Shown here in pieces: positions 1 through 11,854 of a stretch of DNA of 64,000 bases. Positions within the stretch are counted from its first letter, which is position 1. Each line of letters opens with the position of its first letter. The notes under the pieces were generated by a model. The model saw nothing but the letters and a program-made list of their open reading frames with translations. It made no database searches and was not told the DNA's origin. The position numbers and the translations under genes were made by a program. This stretch comes from Blumeriella jaapii (Eukaryota; Ascomycota; Leotiomycetes; Helotiales; Drepanopezizaceae). The stretch covers positions 882,001 through 946,000 of the forward strand of contig VWND01000003.1 in the NCBI GenBank assembly GCA_009599575.1, given 5' to 3'.

Positions 1-96
1 TAGCACCGTCGCGAAAGTGACGATATCGTCACAACCACCTCTGCATCGCAGATCTCCCCCCCTCAACTCCGGCGTTCTAAACAAGACCTCGCAAGC

Positions 97-1532
97 ATGG
101 CGCCTCTTCCCGACCCGCCGTCCTTCAAGTCCTACCTCGCCTCCCTCCTCCGCCGCAACAGCTCGCCCTCGACCGCCCACAGCTCCAGCCTCGGGACCAA
201 GCTGACACGGCTCGCGCTCGCGGCGCGCTCGCCGCTCCTCCGCCGCGACGGCGTCGCCGACGCCCGCAAGGGCGTCACGCCGCCGGACAACATGCCCAAC
301 AAGACGGTGTTCATCCTGCTCGGCCTGATCGGCGCCGGCTTCGTCGTCACGGGCATCTGGTTCTTCTTCTGGGCCAAGAACGGCGGCTTCTACTACAAGG
401 AAGACGACTGGGACGAGTACAAGTCGACGTGCTGCGGCGCAAGGGCCCCAACGGCACGACGCTCAGCGGCGCCACCGAGAGCACCGTGCTGGGCGGCGGG
501 AGCATCGTGCACGGGCAGGACGACGAGGACGACGAGAAGAGGAGTCGCTGGGGCCGCCGCAAGAAGGGCATGAAGCGCTACAAGGACTTCGACGAGGAGA
601 CGGGCAGCCAGGTCACGAGCTCGCTGGGGGGCAGCACGCTGGGCAGCGAGATCAGCGAGAGGCAGCGGCAGCGCAAGAAAGACGAGCCGGAGAAGAAGAA
701 GAAGAAGAGCCGGAAGAGTCGGAAGAGCGCGGCGGCGAGCGAGGCCGGCACCGAGGACGAGATGGACGCCGGCGTGCGCGACGCCGTGCGCGCCTACCGC
801 CACGAGAAGCCGGCCCGCGTCGGCGGCATCAACCGGCAGCCGGACGGCAGCAGCTGGGACGGCAGCACGGCCACGTCGGAGCTGCTCTCGCACCGCGAGA
901 CGACGCCCACCAGCACGCCGGCCAAGAAGAGCCGCCGCGCGCGCCAGGACACGTACACGTACTCCCGCGGCGCCGGCATCCGCAAGGTGGCGCCGAGCAC
1001 GAGCGACCGCACCTCGGTGTCGTTCTTCTCGCGCTCCAGTAACCCGGCCGACGACGACGGCGCCGCGGAGAAGAGCGCCCGCATCAAAGCCGAGGCCCGG
1101 AAGCTGCAGGAGAAGGGCCGGGCCGCGCAGCGGCGCGACTTCAGCTTCAGCGTCGGCGACGACGTGGCGACGGCCTCCTCGGTCGTCTCGGCGTCCACGG
1201 CGGCGGCCCACGAGCGGCAGGCGCGCCGCGAGGAGCGCGAACAGCGTCGTCGGCAGAGCAAGAGCCGCAGCCCGACGAAGAAGCTGCCGGGCAGCTACGT
1301 CGTCGACGACGAGGAGCGGGCAGAGTTCCTGGGCCCGAGCCCCGACGCCGGCCCCGAGGTCGGGACCAAGGTCTATCATCACCCCATCCCGGGCTTGGCG
1401 AGCTCGACGGCTGGCAGCAGCGAGGTCTCCTCGTCGTATGTCGAGGAGAGGCGGCGGAAGAGGAATGGAGGTGGGTGGGGGTGGAGGTGGGGGGGGTATC
1501 GAAGGGGGCGGAGGGATAGTCTGAGTGAGTGA
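97..1532 (+). CDS. Conserved fungal single-pass membrane protein, apparent frameshift
   Basis: Two overlapping frames make one protein. Frame 1 starts at 97 with a basic Ser/Arg-rich N-terminus of about 65 residues, then one hydrophobic helix (TVFILLGLIGAGFVVTGIWFFFW), then an acidic-aromatic stretch ending DDWDEYKST. Frame 3 continues from about 429 with LRRKGPNGTTLSGATESTVLGG and runs to the stop at 1532. From memory of fungal homologues these parts are contiguous (YKST-VLRRKG), so one base is missing near 427-431. The C-terminal 360 residues are low-complexity, charged and probably disordered, with Lys/Arg clusters and Ser-rich linkers. I do not recognise a named family and assign no function. 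No intron with usable signals fits the break, so this is a real 1-nt deletion or a sequence error. A 386-codon antisense frame over the same DNA is a GC-rich shadow. Confidence 0.7.
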
Positions 1533-2205
1533 GTAGGCTGGAGATGGGGGCATGGGCGTGGCACTGTCACAGATTGGGAGCGAGCTGTTTGTGTGTGTGT
1601 GTGTGTGTGTATGTATGTGTGTATAGATAGATGTACGCGTTCTTATAGGTATACAGTATAAGTCTATCTATCTAGGTACAGTACTGTACGTGGACATATA
1701 TATAAACATGCGCCTGTGCACCAGACCGTAACTCGTCACAACCGCCCGCTATCTCGAAGTTTTTCACGAATACTTTTTACCGATTTCTCACGCTGATCAT
1801 AGCATTTCTATTCCAAATCACGCTTTCATTTATCCAGCACTTTTCCTTCAGCCACCGTTTCGTAATATCCATATCCATATCCATCAATCATCAATCATCA
1901 ATGCCTCTCTTCGCCGGATTTTCACCCATTCGAATATTTATATAAAATTATAAAAAATACTTAAAGCTTAAATAATCAATTGAAGCTTGGCTAAATCAAA
2001 GCTAGTAATGGTTCTAAAAAACAATCATGCGATAAATATAACGGTGGTTGATAAATAAATAAAAAACTGTACAAAAAAGCGTGAAAGCTTCTGGAAGATT
2101 AATTGTTAGGTAGGTAGGTAGGTAGGTAGGTAGGTAGGTGGGTATTATTGTTTACTTTGCAGATGCTGCTGCTTGCTCCTTTTTCGCTTTTTGCGGCTGT
2201 TCGCT

Positions 2206-2481
<276 letters not shown>

Positions 2482-2604
2482 TATATACATACATACATAC
2501 GTACAAGGTATATACATACTAGGTACATACCTGGACCTGATACGAGAATGTCCCGGCCTGGCTTTTGCGTTGCATCTGGATCTGGATCTGGATCTGGTTC
2601 TGGA

Positions 2605-2750
2605 TTTGTACTGTACTTACTGTACTGTACTTACTGTACTTACTGTACTTACTGTACTTACTGTACTTACTGTACTTACTGTACTTACTGTACTTACTGT
2701 ACTTACTGTACTTACTGTACTTACTGTACTTACTGTACTTACCGTATTGT
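2605..2750. repeat. Tandem 9-mer array (TGTACTTAC)n
   Basis: About 13 head-to-tail copies of TGTACTTAC, preceded by a short GGATCT array at 2573-2603. The unit contains GTAC and overlaps the GTACTGTAC motif that recurs elsewhere in the window. It is open as a Leu-Thr-Val or Tyr-Leu-Leu repeat, but there is no gene context. Confidence 0.95.
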
Positions 2751-2814
2751 ACTGTTCTGTATTGTATCGGCAGCGAGCGGGAGAGCTGCTCTGCTCGTTG
2801 GGCTTGAGATGGAT

Positions 2815-3180
2815 GAGATGAGGTGAGGTGAGATGAGGTGAGGTGGATGGTGGGGTATGTGTGTGTGTGTGGATGTGTAGGTGGGTGTGTATGGGTGTGT
2901 GTATGGGTGGGTGTATGTGTATGGATGTGTGTATGTGTATGTGTATGTGTGTGTTTGTGGATATGGATATGGGTGTGTATGTGTGTGTGTATGTGTGGAT
3001 GTATGTATATATATGTATATATATGTATATGTGTATATGTGTATGTGTGTATATGTGTATGTGTGTATGTGTGTATGTGTGTATGTGTGTATGTGTGTAT
3101 GTGTGTATATGTGTGTATGTAGATATGTTGGTATGTAAATATGTTGGTATGTTGGTATATTGGTATATATATAAATAAAT
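2815..3180. repeat. Degenerate GTGA/GTGT/GTAT repeat block
   Basis: A purine-rich GAGGTGAGAT stretch leads into several hundred bases of GT and GTAT microsatellite, ending in TATATATA near 3170. No coding potential beyond repeat translation. Confidence 0.9.
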
Positions 3181-6100
3181 TAATACGTTTATATGATAAT
3201 AATATAATTTAACGTTTGGAAAAAGCAGTAAAGTTGCGCTATCTCAAGCCTTCCGCAGGGCATTAAAAACGTGCTAAGCTGCGGATTCTTACATATGTAG
3301 GATTTTCCAAAAACCAGTTATGTAAAAGATACATGAAACAAGTGTCCGTTATTCAAACCTTTCCCTTATAGGCGGGATGGTTTTCCGTGGGACTTGTGAA
3401 ATGGCTTTCGGTGAATCAAGTGATCACAGCTGTTAAGGCTGAGTGTTTTATGGGTCGTATCAAACCGCTGCGTTTAGCCAAAATCAAGCGTATGTGATTA
3501 GGTTTGTATTGGATGTAGGTATGTAGATATATGTATATATATAGGTACACAAATAGGAGATTAATATATATATATACAAATATACATCCCTACATAAGTA
3601 CACTTCCACCTGCTTGTTCACATGCTCGCTTCCTTGCTCACTTCCTCTCACCCAAACCTAAATACACTTTCCTCTATTTATGCTTAGGTTAGTTGGTAAT
3701 TAGCAGTCCTATCTAGATATCATTTTTCTTTCTTTTTCAGTGCCGTCCTACTGTGCTGTAAACATGCGTTTGTTTTTCGTGTGTATTGTTATCTCACACC
3801 ATATAAACACAGGCAGGCAGGCACCTTAAATCTGCTCCCCTCTATTCTCTTTCTTTTCTTCTACCGAAAAAGCCTTAGCGAGGGATATTCATTCGCTCAA
3901 ATGCTCTTCGTCTTTTGGTCACTGCTGGTTCCCACATCTTACGAAAGGGGTTCTCCGAGAAACTTATTGCTTGGTAGAAAAAAATGGGGGCAGTTAACGA
4001 GAAACGGGATTTGATGGCTTGGCGAAGGTGGTAGTCCTGTATATATGCAGATATGTATGTATGTACATACCATCGTAAGAAGTATTTTCCTCGAGGCTCC
4101 CAAAGCTCTGGCTGTACCTGGCCAGTCGACAAACGGCGGAGAAGGAAAAAGGGCATCGATCGTGAGAAAAAGCGTGGTGGGTTGGAACGGGCTTTCTTCC
4201 TCGCAGGCCCGGCCGGAAAGGGGTTCTGTCGTCGTTTTGTTTGTTCGAGGAGCGCCAGATCCAGCCGGGAGGATCTAACACAAATTTCAACCTTACGAAA
4301 TGATTTTTGGTGAAAATATGTTCTGGAAAGCATTTCGATAACACGAACACCGACCAACCAGTTTGTGATATGATATCCCATTCCAATCGTTTCATACCAA
4401 TGCTTAGCGTGTTCAGTCACTTGATTGATTGCGCCCTCACAATCAAGCACATCTCTCTTGTGACGTTTTCATAACTGCAAGTTGAAGTTGAGAAGGTGCT
4501 CGACGCGTCGAGCGTCAGGTGGGCACGCGCTGACACTCGTGTAAACACCCTAAGCGAGCCCCCACTCGGACCCGAAACAAGACGCAAGCGAACTGATGCT
4601 TCTCTCGCCAGTGTGGCAAACCACGAATGGTTCATCTCAATCCAAGCAAAACAAAACCAGGGAGCACCTCCCTATCCTCAACCCCATCAATACCAGTTCC
4701 CTCCTCAGGATAATGGGAGAAGGGGAGGGGAAGGGGGTGGGGGTCAAAACGACCCTTCCTCGGGGCATTGCGAAAAACCCAGTAACTGCAGCCCTTCCGA
4801 GCCTGATATGCCACCGGTGAAACAGAGACTTGGCAGTCGCTCTCGTCATTCATTTCCATGTACAGTACAGACGAGAAGGAGATATCAAGGCGCCAAGCGT
4901 CTCCTCACGCCAGACCCCGTGATGCACCCAGACCTGCCTGCCCTCTCTCCCCAAAAGGCAGGAAGGAAAGATGCGATAATGGAACTACTCGCTTTTTTTC
5001 CAGATCGTGCAAATGGTACTGTACATACTGTCAAAGCACCTGTGTGTGCTATTGGGAGAATCGGCTTTGCTTACTTGCTTGCTTACCTTGCACGCGTAGC
5101 TGCTGCATACGCACACGCACACTCACACACACACACACACACTTTTCTAGTCCGGAATAAAGGGCAAACATGCAAGCATTGATTGATGGAACAATCGAGC
5201 AAGCCAGAAAGAGGGAGAAATGTCGAGGTCCCCTTGACAACACCTTAGGTATCGAATCGCACGAGACTCGAACCGCTCCGTGAGTTAGTTGAGTGACATT
5301 CGCTTATCCGCCTGTCTGTCTTGGTTTGGAATCTTCGAGCCTACCCCTATTTGTTTACCTACCCACCATCCATCCGATAGGTCAGGTTCCAGATCCGAGA
5401 TTCTGTTCGGCATTCGAACACGCATGTGTACAGTGCGTACACACGCAAGGAATAGATTCGGGGTCGGAAAGGACCCGAGACCGCTGCTATGATCCATAGC
5501 AGTGATCAGTCAGAAAAGGAACGCTCGTTGCTTATGTGTGGCATATGAGAGAGGTACCCAGGCAAGCAATAGTCCCGGCAGCAGCAGAGCAGAGCACAGC
5601 GAAAACGTACGCAGCTAACACGTTGTCTCATATCACACTCACATCATTCAAAACAGAAACCAAAAATACATCAAAAAGAAAAGACACACAGAAGAGAGAG
5701 AGAGAGAGAGAGAGAGATCTGGTAAGACCATGATGTTCGCTCTATGCATGCTGCAGGCATAACCATCCTATTCTCCTCGCTCTCCTTCATGTACTTTCTC
5801 CTCCGCCACACACACAAAGCCTCCTCATAGATTACCTCCACTCATACGACGCGGCTACGCAAGGAATGCCTTCTTATACCCCCCCCCCCCCCCCCACCTT
5901 ACAGTACATACCACCTGCCAGCCGGCCTGTAAGCGTGCGTGCGTGCATCGACTCAACTAGAATCATGCAAACTCATGCTTCTTCAATAGGGAGGTACCAA
6001 TACAGCGCAGTCAATGCATCGCATTAAAAAGAGCGCGAACGAACGAACGAACGAACGAACGAGCAAGCAATCCTTGTGGTATACGTACAAACGCGGGGCA

Positions 6101-6546
6101 AAAGCCGCGAACTCCTTCCTAAACCCAGCGCTTTCGGGCCCAGCGCCGGGGGCAGACAACGGATAACCAAAGCAAGCACGCCAACCAAATGCGCGCCCGC
6201 CAGTCCATCCAGTCCGATCCCAGCAAAGCTCGATCCGTCAGACTCCCCCCTCCCCATGCTGATGCCTATGCTTCCAAACGCCGAGTGTATGCATATGCGT
6301 TCCTTCCTGTTCCTCGTTTTCCGTGCTTTCTTTCCGCTGCCGCTGGAGGGGCGGCGGAATCTCATTGTGTTTTTATCGTTTCATCATGCCGCGGGATGTT
6401 CGCAGCTGTAATTAAAATATTAGGATAGGGCGAGGATGACGTCGCGGATGTTGTGGCGAGGGAGGTGGCTGCGCGAGCGTTTTTGACCCAGGTACTGAGC
6501 TGCTCGACTCGAGTTTATCAAGGGCAAGCTTGATATGCGCTGTGTT

Positions 6547-9098
6547 TTATCCCATCATGCTGATTTCATCGCCTTCATCTCCCTCGACTTCGAGAAGCTC
6601 AATGGCTTCCTTGATCTGTTGGCTTGCCTGAGGAATGTGTGTTAGCTTGCTCTGGAAAGAAGGGTGATACATCGACATACCTTTGGATCCAAATTCAGTG
6701 CCACGGTGAAATGGTGAACGGCCTGACCTCTCTCTTTAAGCTTCTTGTAAAGCTGTCCCAGGAGGAAATGAACCATCGCCTCATCCGGTGCCAGATTCTT
6801 CAAGATCGTGAGTTCTGCCAACGCGGCTTGCAGCTCATTGATAGCCATCAACGTGCGGGCTTTCTTGAACCTGGTCAAGGCGGATCTCGGAGCTAGTTCC
6901 GTAGCTTGCGAGAAAAACTTGAGAGCTTTGTGCGGTTGCTTCTGCTTCTCGAGGACAGTTCCGATGCAGCAGATGAGTACTGCATTGGTAGGGTTGATTC
7001 GAGACGCAGCGACGAAATGATGATTGGCCTGCTCATAATTCCCCAGCTTCTCGTAGACACGACCAACTCCGTACCATGCGTTATAATGGCGCTTGTCGGC
7101 AGCGATCCCAGAGCGGTATGACACCAAGGCCTTGTCGTACTCCTCGTTGGAAACGTGTTCATGACCTTGCAGGGTAAAAGCGTATGCAAACTTGGGATTC
7201 AGTTGAGTCGCACGCTTGAAGCAGCGAAGTGCTGACTCGTGATCTCTTGCAAGCGACCATGAATTGCCAAGTGCACACCAAGCCTGAGGGGATTGCCATG
7301 TCGCGTCAATCAACTCGTGTGCAAGGAACGCAAGATCCGTCTCACGCTTCAGGTGCCACAGGATGGTCGAGTAGATCTCCATATCTTCGTACCTGGACGG
7401 AGCCATCTGCCGAATCCGCTTGTAGTAGGCCTCTGCTTCTGCGTACGCAGCTTGTTCGTAAAAAGCGCGTCCCATCTGAGCCAAGACCCACGCAGTTTCT
7501 TGTTGCGACCTGGGTAACGTGCTGTAGATCTGTGATGCCTCCGAGCACTGGAATTTCGAAAGCGCAAAATACCCACTACCAAACTTCCTAAAGAGCTCCA
7601 ACAAAAATCGTAGGGCCTCTTCTTGCCGCTGCAAATCCAGTTCCGAGGATGGTTTTTGTGTTGGTATGCTGGTGACGGTTCCTACCCACGAGCGCTGGTT
7701 GGAGTCTCTCTGATCAACATCCATCGGTTCTTCGACGGGCTTGCGATTGCCACTGACTTGGCGCCCAACAGTCGAAGTACTCGAATTGGGTCGTATGATC
7801 TTGGAAATGGGGGGCTTTGCCTTCTTCAGTTCTCGTCCTGGGGCCGGACCAATACTCGGGGTGATACTTGAAGACTTCGTACTCGCTGGCCGAATCTGAT
7901 TAAATAATCTGACGCTCCTCCGCTGTGGTGCACCAGGATCTTCCGAGCCTTGTCTGGGTACGACCTGCCCGGATATCGTTCGCTTTCGCTCTCCAGCCGG
8001 AGGTACCAAACCGGCATTTCGCAAAGACTGCGTGGCTGCCGATTCCTCAATCGGCTCCGGTTGCGGCTGCTTCTGTGCTCGCTTTGATGATATCCCACGG
8101 CTCATTTTGGGTGCATCCATACTGAAATCCATTCCCAGACCTGCTATGGTTCTAGTCTTCCGCGTTGGCGCAGCGGGAACTTCGCCTTGGTATGTCGAGC
8201 CCGGCTCTCGTCGATTGAACGCCGCGGATACATCGATTGAAGCACTCGGACCGGTAGGTGTTTCCATTGCTTCTGGGCCAATTCCTCCACCTCCTGCAGC
8301 TGGGATATTAGTCAGACTGGGGTTGCTTTCATTTAGCTTCTGCGAAATACCAAGTGTGTTGAACAGGCCCCCAGCAAAACCCCGCGAAGGAACATTGTTG
8401 AACGGATCCACCATCTCGCTAGCGATGGAGGCTGTCTGCGGTCTTGCTCGATGCCGGTCGGGCTCACTTCGTTGGTGGGAGTGCTCTCTCAACTGCTGCG
8501 AATCGTTCTGATCCTGAAAGTTCGTTCTTAGAGCTGCCTCCATCTCCGCATTCAGCCTAAAGACGTTCGAGACATTCAGATCAGTGCCCATGTCGCATAA
8601 GCCCGTAAAGGCGTCCCACATGAACGGATTGAGCTTCAGAGACTCCTCGAAGTAGATGGTTGCCTTGACCTTGTTGTCGTAACCGTGATGAAGCTTCCCC
8701 AGAAGACAGAGAACCGCGGCCGCGTCGGGCAGCGGTACTCTGGAAGATGCTGTATGCTTGCCAAAGCTATTCTTTCCTCCCCACAACGCCTTACTCTTCT
8801 CAAGTGCCGTTATGCCATCCTTGAATCGTTCCAGCGCCAAGCTTGCTTGAGCAAAAACGTAGGCCGAGCCCAAGTGAGCTCCTCTCGACGCGGCCTGCTT
8901 CGAGCACTCGTACGCCGAGGCATTGTCACCGAGTCGGAAGTGGCAGAGGGCGGCAAGATAGGCGGATTCGAGAGATCGCTGATCGTAGGCTGCAAGACGT
9001 TCGGCGTAGAAGAGCGCGTTCTTGAGGAGATTGTTATCGATGTGGTAGTAGATGAGCTGCCGTAGCTGGCTTGCGACGCAGGTTGTTGACGGCGCCAT
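6547..9098 (-). CDS. CDC27: APC/C subunit Cdc27/APC3 (TPR protein)
   Basis: Exons 9098-6681 and 6627-6547, 832 residues. The intron at 6628-6680 is 53 nt (GTATGT...GCTAAC...CAG) and joins NLDPK to ASQQIKEAIELLE. The protein is a scaffold TPR subunit of the anaphase-promoting complex, which ubiquitinates mitotic cyclins and securin and binds Cdc20/Cdh1 through its C-terminal TPRs. Visible parts: an N-terminal TPR domain (about 1-190, starting with the helix containing LRQLIYYHIDNNLLKNALFY), a disordered Ser/Pro/Arg-rich middle (about 200-510), and a C-terminal superhelix of repeated TPRs (about 530-806) with WYGVGRVYEKLGNYEQA. The length is normal for fungal BimA/Nuc2/APC3. The acidic tail ends EGDEGDEISMMG. 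The start at 9098 gives the usual family N-terminus. Confidence 0.95.
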
Positions 9099-9786
9099 GA
9101 TGGCTCTGCGCCGGGTGAGATGAGTGAATCGAGTATGAAGCGGTTTATGGTGGTCGAGCCATATGTCTTACGAGCTGGTGGTAGGTAGGGTTACTGGTCG
9201 AGTGGTGACTCCGAGGGCGCTTGGTTTCCTTTGTCCAGGAGCTTTCCGTCCTCCTTCTCCTCTCGTCCCTTCTCTCCGCGAAGCTGTCGGGTATGGAAAG
9301 GTATGCGAACAGTCGCTATCCCTCTTGGCCGGCAGACATGATAGTTGCTCGCAGTTGTGTTGTTGTGAGATGCGACGCGATCTCGGATTCCGGTCGCGAT
9401 GGTCGATCTGTTGTGGTTTATGCTGTAAGCGGCGGCCAGAGTTCGACTGGATGCGGCTCGGAGCTTTGGCGAGGCAACAATCAACAAACAACACTGGCCT
9501 CGTCTGTCTGTCTTATCGCTGGCATCGGGAATTATTGTCATTGTCCGACGCGTTTAATAAACACACAGTACCGGAAACCTCCAATCGCCCTTTCGCTGGT
9601 TCTCAGAGGGCCGGGTGTGTCGCTGGTTGCTTATACGATCGATACTCGATTGATTGTACTCGTCTGTCCTGTCCAAAACAACAAGCTTCGACGCCGCTCC
9701 ATCTGCAATTGAACGCGTACGCGCCTCCAACCATCTTCGGACTTCTCTGCCTCAAACTCATACATTCCGTCTCAACTGCGAAAAAG
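9099..9786. promoter_or_regulatory. Divergent promoter region, CDC27/SND2
   Basis: This 688-bp spacer separates two head-to-head genes. The frame of SND2 stays open upstream to 9163, but this stretch has no family resemblance and I read it as 5' leader. A CT-rich stretch lies before the SND2 start. Confidence 0.5.
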
Positions 9787-10278
9787 ATGGCACAAAAAGC
9801 CAAGAAAGACCGCGCAAAGGCCAACATCAGCACGCTTAACAACCTCCACATCGGCACGCTCTCGCTGCAATCGCTCTTCCTCCTTACCTCCCTCCTCTAC
9901 ACGCGCCGCTCGCTCCTCGCCTGGTTCATCCTCTCCACGCCCTCTCTCGTTGCGGAATACATCCTCGAGACGACCGGGCGTCCGAAGTACGATGCCAACA
10001 AGACGCTCAAGAGCGCAGGCGAGGATCTAGCCGCCCCCGGGCTGACGGAGTACATGTTCGATATCGTCTGGGTGACGTGGCTGTGTCTGGTTGTGGTAAC
10101 GCTGTTTGGCAACTGGGGCTGGTTTCTGTGGAGCGCCGTGCCGGCGTATGGGCTCTACAAAGGCTATGGGCTGTTGGGGATGGCGAGGGGCATGATGGGA
10201 GGCGCGCAGCAGGGACAGATGCCGAGTGAGGCACAGCTTGCTGCTGCTGGAAACCGGAAGCAGAGGAGGGCGGCATAG
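9787..10278 (+). CDS. SND2: SRP-independent targeting protein Snd2 / TMEM208 (DUF788)
   Basis: A single-exon 163-residue ER membrane protein. The start MAQKAKKDRAKANISTLNNLHIG is the typical basic family N-terminus; an in-frame extension to 9163 is rejected. Hydrophobic segments lie at about residues 23-55 (TLSLQSLFLLTSLLYTRRSL and following) and 100-135 (IVWVTWLCLVVVTLFGNWGW), and the cytosolic tail ends RKQRRAA. In yeast Snd2 works with Snd1, Snd3 and the Sec61 translocon to insert proteins with internal or C-terminal membrane segments; TMEM208 is the mammalian counterpart. Length and topology match the family. Confidence 0.93.
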   Translation: MAQKAKKDRAKANISTLNNLHIGTLSLQSLFLLTSLLYTRRSLLAWFILSTPSLVAEYILETTGRPKYDANKTLKSAGEDLAAPGLTEYMFDIVWVTWLCLVVVTLFGNWGWFLWSAVPAYGLYKGYGLLGMARGMMGGAQQGQMPSEAQLAAAGNRKQRRAA

Positions 10279-10424
10279 AAGAGGACCACCGACACGACGC
10301 CTCGACTATTCTGGCCCGTATGTGCTTGTGACTCGCTCTCAAGCCGTGTCACGTCTTGTCTACATACCTCCATACATGATGATGAGGCTGCCTACCTCGA
10401 GGGTTCCGGAGCCCATGTTTGGGC

Positions 10425-11308
10425 TCAAGTCCTCTTCTCTCCTGTCCAAAACTGCACATCGTCTTCACTCGCATCCTTCACCAAAACATGTACATGCTCC
10501 AGCGCCCTCACACTCTGCAACTGTACCCAATTCTTGAACCACAACACCCTCTCCTCTCCGCCTTTGCCCAACCTCTCCCCAAAGGTTCTCTTCACAAAGT
10601 CCCCGATCACTTTCCTACTCTCTACACTCACATCTCCCGTCTGCTCATCTACCGGAATCGGCGTCTTGCTCCACACCACCAGGTGCGTGATATCGGTCGT
10701 GAGGCCATATGGCCAATCGTTCGTCAGGATCACAAAATCTTCAGGAGCGGAGAAGGGGACGGGAGAGGCGTAGGAGAAGGGCGGTGCGCCCCAGCCGGGT
10801 GGGAGACGATGGGTTAGGAGGTAGGCGGTCATGGAGCCGTACTGGAGCTTGGTGGCGTGTGTCCAGGCCATATAGCGGCGGAGGTTGGACGGCTTGCGTT
10901 TCAGCGTCTCGAGGGCGTTTGTTGCTGGGGAGCCATTAGCTTAAGGAGACGTGACAGACACGGTCAGACCGAGAACCGGTCAGGGAAGATGGCTTTGTGG
11001 TCGATATCCCATCACGTGGAGTTTCAGGTCTGCTATGTGAAGCTATTCGCAACAAGCCTTGGCCGACGAAGATCCAGACACAAACAATACTTACCAATAA
11101 TCACCTTCAGCTCCTCCCAGTCGTGCAGATGAAACTCCTCGTCCGTCTGTGATAACACCCACCTATCGACTTCTGTCAACGGGAACGGAAGCTCTTCCTC
11201 TTCCTCTCCCTTCCCTTTCGCTCCTGATTCCTTCAAGCCGTAATCACGGTTTCCCATTGCGTCTTGCTCGAATGGTGATTGCGGAGACTGGTCAAGGACG
11301 TTCTTCAA
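10425..11308 (-). CDS. DUF3605 protein, N-acetylglucosamine-induced protein 1-like
   Basis: Exons 11308-11095 and 10924-10425, 237 residues. The 170-nt intron (10925-11094, GTAAGT...CTAATGGCTCCCCAG) restores ELKVIIATNALETLKRKPSN. Conserved family stretches are FPLTEVDRWVLSQTDEEF, LRRYMAWTHATKLQYGSM, ILTNDWPYGLTTDITHLVVW and RVLWFKNWVQLQSVRALEH. The family includes Candida Gig1, induced by N-acetylglucosamine. The biochemical role is unknown to me; His and Trp are strongly conserved. The start could instead be the internal Met at 11257 (MGNRDYGLK), because the first 17 residues are not conserved-looking. The gene is convergent with SND2. Confidence 0.88.
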
Positions 11309-11854
11309 GGGTCATCTGCAAGCCAAGATAAGCTGCTAAGTTGGGAGATCTGTGCCGGAAAACATCTGCCGAATCGCTGCGATAGGGTTCCTACTGGAAG
11401 AAGTTTCAATGCTTCGGCGCTCTTCTTCCACTGTTGAAGGATATGTAATGTAATATACTTTTCGGCATCCAGCGATAGTAATTGTAATGAATATATATGT
11501 ACGATCACTAAATTGAATTGTGATGTATGTAAGAATGGACTTCGAACGCCGTCGAACTAGAAGTGGGGGTTTCTGTGTTGACTTTGAAAGCTCCCGGAGT
11601 TTCCCCGGCCGGAACGATGTTCGGCTATTTATTTAACAGTTTCTCTCCAACTTCACTGCCGCCAGGACGACGACCCATCACTCTCCGCCATCACTCTCCG
11701 GATTCACAACATTCGTCCATGATTGAAAGTCGGCATCCATTCGTCCCCCATCCAAATTGAGTGGGAGATCCTCCGGCCCATACAGCATCTGCAACAATTT
11801 ATAGACTGTTAGACGCTCTCTCAACAAAAAATACCCAACCCAGCAAAAGTCACC
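11309..11854. promoter_or_regulatory. Divergent spacer, DUF3605 gene / CBR1
   Basis: 546 bp between two head-to-head genes. It contains AT-rich stretches near 11445-11525 and a TATTTATTTAA-like stretch near 11625, about 230 bp before CBR1. No coding signal. Confidence 0.4.

Noticed and set aside
393..1553. 386-codon antisense frame over the first gene
   Set aside because: GC-rich third positions on the plus strand make the minus frame open; its sequence is Ala/Arg/Leu/Pro-rich shadow without any family feature.
3875..4450. 191-codon minus-strand frame
   Set aside because: No domain, codon bias or splice context; overlaps other chance frames on both strands.
4496..5182. 228-codon plus-strand frame
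   Set aside because: Low-complexity His/Thr end from a CA repeat and no family resemblance; no splice context.
5241..5295. tRNA-like GGTTCGAGTC box on the minus strand
   Set aside because: The T-arm does not pair (C-C mismatch in the stem) and no acceptor or anticodon arm can be built.
9163..9786. In-frame N-terminal extension of SND2
   Set aside because: Family members begin at MAQKAKKDRAKANIS; the extension is Cys/Arg-rich leader sequence unlike any membrane protein start.
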